From positions 1 to 48,044 of the forward strand of contig NZ_QICL01000032.1 in the NCBI RefSeq assembly GCF_003201355.1: DNA of 48,044 nucleotides, in the 5' to 3' direction. This document shows positions 42,695 through 48,044 of this stretch, piece by piece (within the stretch, counting starts at the first letter, position 1; every line of letters starts with the position of its first letter). The notes beneath the pieces were generated by a model. It worked only from the letters and a program-made list of their open reading frames with translations. It searched no databases and was not told the DNA's origin. A program made the position numbers and the translations under genes. This stretch comes from Indolivaga alginatilytica. Lineage in GTDB: Bacteria; Bacteroidota; Bacteroidia; Bacteroidales; Dysgonomonadaceae.

Positions 42695-43372
42695 TTACAT
42701 ACAAGAAGAACAAAGGAAATGCTTCGCCAGGAAGAAAATCGGTACTATAGCAAAGCCTACACAAATGATAGTTGCTACTGCATATCCGATAACTTTGAAA
42801 CGAGGTAACCATATTCTGTTGTTGATACCTACTGACTGGAACATACTCCAGAAACCATGTGCAAGGTGAAACCAAAGTGCTGTGATACCGATAAGGTAGA
42901 TAAGCACGTGCACAGGATTACTGAACAAATCGATGGCGATTACCGATCCGTGAGGTTCAGCGCCTTCTAAATGGAAAAGTTCGGAGAATTGCATTTTGTA
43001 CCAGAAGTCGTAAAGGTGCAATACAAGGAAAGCAACAATTACCAGCCCTAATACCAGCATGTTTTTAGAGGACCATTCTACAGGAGAAAGGTTAGATGAT
43101 GCGTATACGTCGCTACCACGTGCTTTTCTGTTCTGCAATGTTAGTACAACTGCATACAGAATATGTACGATAAACAAGGCAGCTAAACCCATAGAAGCTG
43201 CAATCGCATACCAGTTTGTTCCGAGAAGTTCACAAATCATGTCATAGGCTTCGACCGAAAAGATCAAAACTAAGTTCATGCTCATGTGGAATAGTAGGAA
43301 CAAAATCAACGCACAGCCGGACAAAGCCATGATGAATTTGCGGCCAATAGAAGAATTAAGTAACCAACTCAT
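42695..43372 (-). CDS. frdC: Fumarate reductase/succinate dehydrogenase cytochrome b subunit
   Basis: A 225-aa membrane anchor with five hydrophobic helices and histidines suited to heme ligation (LFHMSMNLVLIFSV, ALFIVHILYAVVL, FLVLHLYDFWY, ALWFHLAHGFWSMFQSVG). This is the single-polypeptide diheme type found with menaquinone in Bacteroidetes. It is the first gene of the frd operon. The symbol sdhC is equally used. Confidence 0.93.
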   Translation of the reverse strand: MSWLLNSSIGRKFIMALSGCALILFLLFHMSMNLVLIFSVEAYDMICELLGTNWYAIAASMGLAALFIVHILYAVVLTLQNRKARGSDVYASSNLSPVEWSSKNMLVLGLVIVAFLVLHLYDFWYKMQFSELFHLEGAEPHGSVIAIDLFSNPVHVLIYLIGITALWFHLAHGFWSMFQSVGINNRIWLPRFKVIGYAVATIICVGFAIVPIFFLAKHFLCSSCM

Positions 43373-43466
43373 AAGATTTAATAGTTTTTTAGTTATTTAA
43401 TGGTTATTGATTAGACTCTTATAAATAAAAGTAATAGTGCATCTTTTTTATCAATGATCCGAAGTG

Positions 43467-43474
43467 CAAAAATA
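43467..43474 (-). promoter_or_regulatory. Candidate -7 box for the frd operon
   Basis: TATTTTTG on the minus strand matches TAnnTTTG, 95 bp upstream of the frdC ATG. No clear -33 TTG stands at the usual distance. Bases 43373-43693 hold this box, a terminator and no gene. Confidence 0.45.
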
Positions 43475-43630
43475 GAGTAAATAACCTAGTAAAGAAAGTA
43501 AAATGAGACTTTTTTGTGTGTGCTTGTGTGTTATCAGGGTTAATTATTTTTTCATCTATAATAGATGCGAAATGTAACAACATGGAAAATGGAGTTTGCT
43601 ATTTACCATAATAGATAAATTTTGAACAAT

Positions 43631-43664
43631 AAAAAAGCCGAACAAATGAATGTTCGGCTTTTTT
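43631..43664 (-). terminator. Terminator after rplT
   Basis: The stem AAAAAAGCCGAACA/TGTTCGGCTTTTTT with a 6-nt loop. It ends the thrS-infC-rpmI-rplT transcript. Confidence 0.88.
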
Positions 43665-43693
43665 ATATGTAAGAAGTTGAAAAAAGACCAGCC

Positions 43694-44038
43694 TTATTTC
43701 ACTTTATTTACAATAGCTGTGAATGCTTCCGGATGATTAAGGGCAAGGTCAGCTAGAACTTTGCGGTTAATCTCGATTCCTGCTTTGTGAAGAGCACCCA
43801 TTAAACGAGAGTAAGACATTCCTTCTGCACGTGCAGCAGCGTTGATACGTTGTATCCAAAGTGCACGGAAGTTACGTTTTTTAGCACGACGGTCGCGGAA
43901 TGCATATGTCAGACCTTTTTCCCAAGTATTTTTGGCAACTGTCCAAACATTTTTGCGGGCACCGTAGTAACCTCTTGTTAGTTTTAATACTTTTTTTCTG
44001 CGGTTGCGCGAGGCAACATGATTGACTGATCTTGGCAT
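43694..44038 (-). CDS. rplT: 50S ribosomal protein L20
   Basis: 114 aa, basic, with the conserved [30 protein letters not shown]-terminal tail (residues 2-30) and the globular part containing [25 protein letters not shown]. It binds 23S rRNA early in large-subunit assembly. In many bacteria it also represses its own operon. It is last in infC-rpmI-rplT. Confidence 0.97.
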   Translation of the reverse strand: MPRSVNHVASRNRRKKVLKLTRGYYGARKNVWTVAKNTWEKGLTYAFRDRRAKKRNFRALWIQRINAAARAEGMSYSRLMGALHKAGIEINRKVLADLALNHPEAFTAIVNKVK

Positions 44039-44150
44039 AATTGTAAGATGTTTTGAATGTTAGCGGTTCTCCTTTTATAATAAGAACTCTTTTGATGCGT
44101 ACATTCGGTTAATAAACCTAATTGAAAATTTGCTTTAAAAAACGTTGAAA

Positions 44151-44348
44151 TTATTTCAATCTAAGCATTTGCTTAACATTGTTCTCGTCAGACTTGTGAA
44201 CAGTAGCTGAGTGAGTTAGATTTCTTTTGCGTTTTTTAGTTTTCTTAGTCAGGATGTGACTTTTGAAAGCATGTTTTCTTTTGATTTTTCCTGATCCGGT
44301 AAGGCTGAACCTTTTTTTGGCACCGGAATTAGTCTTCATTTTTGGCAT
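44151..44348 (-). CDS. rpmI: 50S ribosomal protein L35
   Basis: 65 aa, very basic. [35 protein letters not shown] (residues 2-36) is the family signature. It lies between infC and rplT in the standard order. Confidence 0.97.
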   Translation of the reverse strand: MPKMKTNSGAKKRFSLTGSGKIKRKHAFKSHILTKKTKKRKRNLTHSATVHKSDENNVKQMLRLK

Positions 44349-44422
44349 CTTATTAAACTTAATTTAATTATTTAAAATAGCACCATTGTCTGGTGTTTTC
44401 CTCTATTCTCTTTTCTTTGAGA

Positions 44423-45088
44423 TTACTCTGCTGCGGGTGTATCCTGAGTCTGAGTTTCTCCCTCGGGTTCAGCTGTTGCTTGCTCCTCGGTTTTAGGCTT
44501 TGCCTCTTTCACCTTATGTGGCTTATCTTCTACAGGCTTTGGTTTTGGCTGCACTTTTTTAGGAGATAGCATGATGATCATTTTCTTACCTTCTAATTGA
44601 GGTAGTTGATCCACTTTTGCATAATCTTCTAATTCAGTAGCGAAGCGTAGTAGTAAAACTTCTCCTTGTTCTTTAAATAAGATCGAACGACCTTTGAAAA
44701 ACACGTAAGCTTTTACTTTACAACCTTCTTCCAAAAAAGATTTGGCATGTTTTAATTTAAAGTTGAAATCATGATCATCAGTTTGAGGACCAAAACGAAT
44801 TTCTTTTACCACCACTTTAACTGTTTTTGCTTTTTGCTCTTTCAGTTTTTTCTTTTGTTGGTATAAGAACTTCTGATAATCAGTGATTCGACAAACAGGA
44901 GGATCTGCACTTGGAGAGATTTCGACTAAGTCTAAGCCTTTTTCATCGGCTATTTTCAAAGCTTCATGTGTTGAGTAAACTCCTTGCTCAATGTTTTCTC
45001 CAACCAGACGAACTTGAGGCACACGAATTTTTTCATTAATTCTGTGAAGTTCTTCTTTTTTGTTGTTATTTATTCTGTTGTTCCTCAT
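44423..45088 (-). CDS. infC: Translation initiation factor IF-3
   Basis: 221 aa. The N domain is [22 protein letters not shown] and [26 protein letters not shown]. The linker is [18 protein letters not shown]. The C domain is [41 protein letters not shown]. It ends with about 45 extra residues rich in Pro, Lys, Glu and Thr ([13 protein letters not shown] to TQDTPAAE), longer than the usual 180-aa factor. IF-3 proofreads initiator tRNA on the 30S subunit. The ATG at 45088 is ordinary, not the rare AUU found in E. coli. Confidence 0.96.
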   Translation of the reverse strand: MRNNRINNNKKEELHRINEKIRVPQVRLVGENIEQGVYSTHEALKIADEKGLDLVEISPSADPPVCRITDYQKFLYQQKKKLKEQKAKTVKVVVKEIRFGPQTDDHDFNFKLKHAKSFLEEGCKVKAYVFFKGRSILFKEQGEVLLLRFATELEDYAKVDQLPQLEGKKMIIMLSPKKVQPKPKPVEDKPHKVKEAKPKTEEQATAEPEGETQTQDTPAAE

Positions 45089-45151
45089 TAAAAAAGATTA
45101 TTTCCTTTCTGTTTTATTTCTTATTTTATCTTATCGATTATCTGTTTATTT

Positions 45152-45206
45152 AAGGTCTAAGACCTTTTTATTGCTTTGGTAACTATAACAACAATAGTAA
45201 GTTATA
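45152..45206 (+). repeat. Palindromic AAGGTCTNAGACCTT repeat, copy (infC leader)
   Basis: AAGGTCTAAGACCTT at 45152-45166, then T-rich sequence with TTGCTTTGGTAACTATAA and the end GTTATA. It lies in the 176-bp gap between thrS and infC, 64 bp before the infC start. Confidence 0.85.
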
Positions 45207-45264
45207 GTTTGAAATGTAGCAATAAATAATTAAAATTATTTGTAATTACCAGTGAATCAATGAA

Positions 45265-47211
45265 TCAATGATTCCATGCATTCATCATTTTATCAACCTC
45301 TTCAGTAATTTGATCGGCAAAGGTAGTAAATTTCATTGAACCTTTATCACCTTCACCCTGTTTTCTTACTGAAACTTCTTCACTCTCTGCTTCTTTCTCT
45401 CCAACAATGAGTAAATATGGGATTCTTTTCAACTCGTTATCGCGAATTTTTCTACCGATTTTTTCGTTTCTGTCATCAACTTGCGAACGAATGTCTTTAC
45501 TTTTCAAAAATGCAGATACTCTGTGTGCATAGTCGTTGAATTTTTCGCTGATCGCTAAAATCACTACCTGATCGGGTGTAAGCCAAAGAGGGAATTTTCC
45601 GGCAGTATGTTCTATAAGTACAGCAATGAAACGTTCCATAGAACCGAATGGTGCACGGTGAATCATTACAGGGCAGTGCTTTTGGTTATCAGCTCCGTTG
45701 TATTCAAGTCCGAAACGTTCGGGTAGATTGTAGTCTACCTGTATTGTTCCAAGCTGCCAGCGTCTGCCGATAGCATCCTTTACCATGAAGTCTAGTTTTG
45801 GCCCATAGAATGCAGCTTCTCCCAGTTCAACTCTTGCTGGTAAACCTTTTTCTTCGCAAGCTTCTATGATGGCGCGTTCTGCTTTTTCCCAGTTTTCGTC
45901 AGTCCCGATGTATTTTTCTCTATTATTTGGATCTCTCAATGAGATTTGAGCTTCGAAGTTCTCAAAATCCAGAGCCTTGAAAATGATAAAGATAATATCC
46001 ACCACTTTCAAAAATTCAGCTTTAAGCTGATCGGGGGTACAGAAAATATGCGCATCGTCTTGAGTAAACCCTCTTACACGGGTCAAGCCATGAAGCTCTC
46101 CGCTTTGCTCGTAACGGTATACTGTACCAAATTCAGCTAGGCGAAGAGGTAAATCTTTGTATGAACGGGGTACTACTTTGTATATCTCACAATGGTGAGG
46201 GCAGTTCATCGGTTTCAGAAGAAACTCTTCTCCTTCTTCCGGAGTATTTATCGGTTGGAAAGAGTCTTTTCCGTATTTAGCGTAATGACCCGATGTTACA
46301 TATAGCTGTTTGCTTCCGATATGCGGAGTCATAACCTGTTGGTAATCGAATTTCTTTTGTATTTGCTTTAAGAAATCTTCTAAACGCAGGCGTAACTGTG
46401 TGCCGCGAGGTAACCAAAGAGGTAGCCCTTTTCCTACATTTTCAGAGAATGCAAACAGTTCAAGTTCTTTTCCTATTTTTCTATGATCACGTTTTTTAGC
46501 TTCCTCCAATAATACCAGATATTCATCCAGCATTTTTTGTTTTGGAAAAGTGATTCCATATAGACGGGTCAATTGTTTTCTCTTTTCGTCACCACGCCAA
46601 TATGCACCAGCTGCACTTAGTATTTTTACAGCTTTGATGTAAGAAGTATTAGGTAAGTGAGGACCACGACATAAGTCAGTGAACGATCCTTGTGTATATG
46701 TTGTGATAGTTCCGTCTTCCAAATCGTTGATAAGCTCTACTTTATAGCCTTCGTCACGATCGCCAAATAATCTTAGAGCATCGTTCTTAGAAATGCTTTT
46801 GCGAACTATTTCTTCTTTTTGGGCGATAAGATCCTTCATTTTCTTTTCGATAGCAGCAAACTCTGCATCTTTGACGGGAGTATCTCCAAAATCAATGTCG
46901 TAATAGAAACCATTCTCAATGGCAGGACCAATTCCGAATTTAGCATGAGGATACAATTCCTGTACAGCTTCGGCCATTAAGTGTGCTGAAGAATGCCAAA
47001 ATGCGTGCTTTCCTTCCGTATCATCCCATTTCAAAAGACTTACCGTAGAATCTTCTTCTATCGGACGGGTTAAATCCCATGTTTGTCCGTTGACGCTGGA
47101 TGCTAATACATCTTGAGCCAATCTTGAGCTAATACTTTCTGCAATCTGCATCGAAGTTGTTCCTTTGGGAAATTCCCTCACAGAACCATCAGGAAATGTA
47201 ATTTTAATCAT
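45265..47211 (-). CDS. thrS: Threonyl-tRNA synthetase
   Basis: A class II aminoacyl-tRNA synthetase of 648 aa from the ATG at 47211 ([14 protein letters not shown]). An in-frame ATG at 47238 adds MEINKTSIL and cannot be excluded. Domain order: TGS domain (1-60), editing domain with [16 protein letters not shown] and the later CRGPHLPNT, catalytic core with [45 protein letters not shown] and a zinc-binding Cys/His set, then the anticodon-binding domain ([19 protein letters not shown]). It heads thrS-infC-rpmI-rplT. Confidence 0.96.
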   Translation of the reverse strand: MIKITFPDGSVREFPKGTTSMQIAESISSRLAQDVLASSVNGQTWDLTRPIEEDSTVSLLKWDDTEGKHAFWHSSAHLMAEAVQELYPHAKFGIGPAIENGFYYDIDFGDTPVKDAEFAAIEKKMKDLIAQKEEIVRKSISKNDALRLFGDRDEGYKVELINDLEDGTITTYTQGSFTDLCRGPHLPNTSYIKAVKILSAAGAYWRGDEKRKQLTRLYGITFPKQKMLDEYLVLLEEAKKRDHRKIGKELELFAFSENVGKGLPLWLPRGTQLRLRLEDFLKQIQKKFDYQQVMTPHIGSKQLYVTSGHYAKYGKDSFQPINTPEEGEEFLLKPMNCPHHCEIYKVVPRSYKDLPLRLAEFGTVYRYEQSGELHGLTRVRGFTQDDAHIFCTPDQLKAEFLKVVDIIFIIFKALDFENFEAQISLRDPNNREKYIGTDENWEKAERAIIEACEEKGLPARVELGEAAFYGPKLDFMVKDAIGRRWQLGTIQVDYNLPERFGLEYNGADNQKHCPVMIHRAPFGSMERFIAVLIEHTAGKFPLWLTPDQVVILAISEKFNDYAHRVSAFLKSKDIRSQVDDRNEKIGRKIRDNELKRIPYLLIVGEKEAESEEVSVRKQGEGDKGSMKFTTFADQITEEVDKMMNAWNH

Positions 47212-47272
47212 TAGTATACTTGTTTTATTTATCTCCATACAAGCGAAGATAATGTTTTATGATTTTAACTTG

Positions 47273-47301
47273 CAAAAGTAAACATTTTATAGATTCTACA
47301 A
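47273..47301 (-). promoter_or_regulatory. thrS promoter
   Basis: On the minus strand, TTG (47301-47299), 18 bp, then TACTTTTG (47280-47273). It has the same spacing as the ilv promoter and lies about 60 bp before the preferred start at 47211. Confidence 0.75.
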
Positions 47302-47410
47302 TCGGTTATCGTAAAAAAGTAATTCCTCTGTTTAAATATGGGTGCTTATATTCTATAAAAGGAGGTGTTATTAGTTATGTTGATCAGTATTTGGATTGTC
47401 TGTAATAAAC

Positions 47411-47862
47411 GCTCTTTTAAGTTATTTATACTACGCGCAATCACAGATTGCTTGTGTTCCTTTTGCCCAAATCCGCAAAAGGAACCAAAAAGTCTTTGCC
47501 GACCACTACGGTGGTGATCCGTTAGCAACTTGCCGTCGGAATAAAATAAGCCGTCCTGTCGGACTCTTTGTATTTTATTCTTTTCGACTGCTTCGTTGAA
47601 CGGATGCCTCACCCCCGAAGTAAACGTCGGCTTTGCTTACGCCCGTCAGGCTTCCGACCTTGGCGGTTGCACGGGGCACCCGATGTGAGAGGAAAGCGCA
47701 AAAAACAAAAAGTAATCAAAGTCGAAAGTAGTTTTTTGTTTTCGCTTTCGGAGCACTTATCGGGTCGGGCAAAAGGCACAGTCTTGATCTTTTGTTTCGT
47801 TTTGCATCAAGGCAAAATGAAAGACAAACCCGATAAGGGTGCGGCAGGAAAAAAGTGTTTTG
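47411..47862 (+). repeat. Long dispersed repeat, right copy
   Basis: The same sequence and orientation as 258-717, differing by scattered substitutions and short indels. Shared landmarks include CAATCRMAGATTGCTTGTG at the left, the CACCCCCGAAGTAAAYGTCGG stretch in the middle and GGCAAAATGAAAGACAAACC near the right end. Small ORFs inside are not consistent between copies. Bases 47302-48044 contain this repeat, the inverted 15-bp motif and no gene that I can support. Confidence 0.85.
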
Positions 47863-47947
47863 TATAATCCAAATACTGATTCGCATAAACAACTTACAAC
47901 AACGAAAAAGGTAACAAGAAAAACAGCAGGCAAAAAAGTGTTACTTT

Positions 47948-47962
47948 TGCTCAGTACATGAC
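47948..47962 (-). repeat. 15-bp motif, inverted partner of 81-95
   Basis: TGCTCAGTACATGAC is the exact reverse complement of bases 81-95. It lies 85 bp to the right of the long repeat's right copy. Confidence 0.6.
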
Positions 47963-48044
47963 AAAAAAAGAGCAATAAATCAGGTAATTTATTGATAATA
48001 AGTGATTTTTCATTTTGAAAAGACCTTGATTTTACGTATCTTAG

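Noticed and set aside
47568-47867. Open frame of 99 codons inside the right long repeat (and counterparts in the left copy)
   Set aside because: Indels and substitutions between the two copies break the frame, composition is not protein-like, and open frames appear on both strands.

Overview
The window looks like chromosome of a low-GC Bacteroidales bacterium, probably a Dysgonomonas-like or related gut lineage. The genus is an inference from gene content, not a database match. Supporting signs are Bacteroidetes-type promoters (TTG, 18 bp, TAnnTTTG), menaquinone genes, a three-subunit fumarate reductase/succinate dehydrogenase, a GLPGLI-family protein, TonB-receptor-like outer membrane barrels, and a tyrosine integrase of the Bacteroidetes type.

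Layout. 1-846: a partial frame, then a roughly 450-bp repeat that recurs at 47.4-47.9 kb. 0.85-4.5 kb: menaquinone genes menF-menD-menB (minus strand), ending at the repeat without menC/menE. 4.9-11.2 kb: an XRE regulator, a low-molecular-weight protein tyrosine phosphatase, and a plus-strand set of PIG-L deacetylase, ATP-grasp ligase, GT2 polysaccharide-synthase-like glycosyltransferase and a small membrane protein. Facing it are a YaiO-like outer membrane barrel and an HPt-like protein without the phospho-histidine. I read this as a cell-surface glycan module.

11.4-29.9 kb: an integrative mobilizable element of about 18.4 kb, inserted in the 3' half of a CAU-anticodon tRNA gene. Both 49-bp att repeats are visible. 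It encodes an integrase, an excisionase-like HTH protein, a MobC-like protein and a relaxase behind stacked hairpins (an oriT candidate). Its cargo is a fused nucleotidyltransferase-HEPN protein and, most interestingly, a peptide natural-product locus I do not recognise. That locus has a 61-aa precursor-like ORF ending in an ACSDC...LLVWW tail, two diverged paralogous putative maturation proteins, an integral-membrane M48 peptidase and an ABC exporter. Divergent from it are a PadR regulator, a HAAS/DUF1700-like membrane protein, an 864-aa TonB-receptor-like outer membrane protein and a GLPGLI protein.

30-37.9 kb: the branched-chain amino-acid operon ilvD-GT8-ilvB-methyltransferase-ilvN-thioesterase-ilvC (minus strand). 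It is preceded by a complete transcription attenuator: promoter, a 20-aa leader peptide very rich in Ile/Leu/Val, mutually exclusive antiterminator and terminator stems, and a U tract. 38-39.2 kb: an outer membrane barrel and a Crp/Fnr regulator. 39.3-43.5 kb: frdC-frdA-frdB, with a four-helix-bundle (S23-type) ORF between frdA and frdB flanked by 30-bp inverted heptamer repeats. 43.6-47.3 kb: thrS-infC-rpmI-rplT. A palindromic, about 55-bp repeat with core AAGGTCTNAGACCTT lies just upstream of menF, ilvN, frdA and infC, only outside the mobile element.
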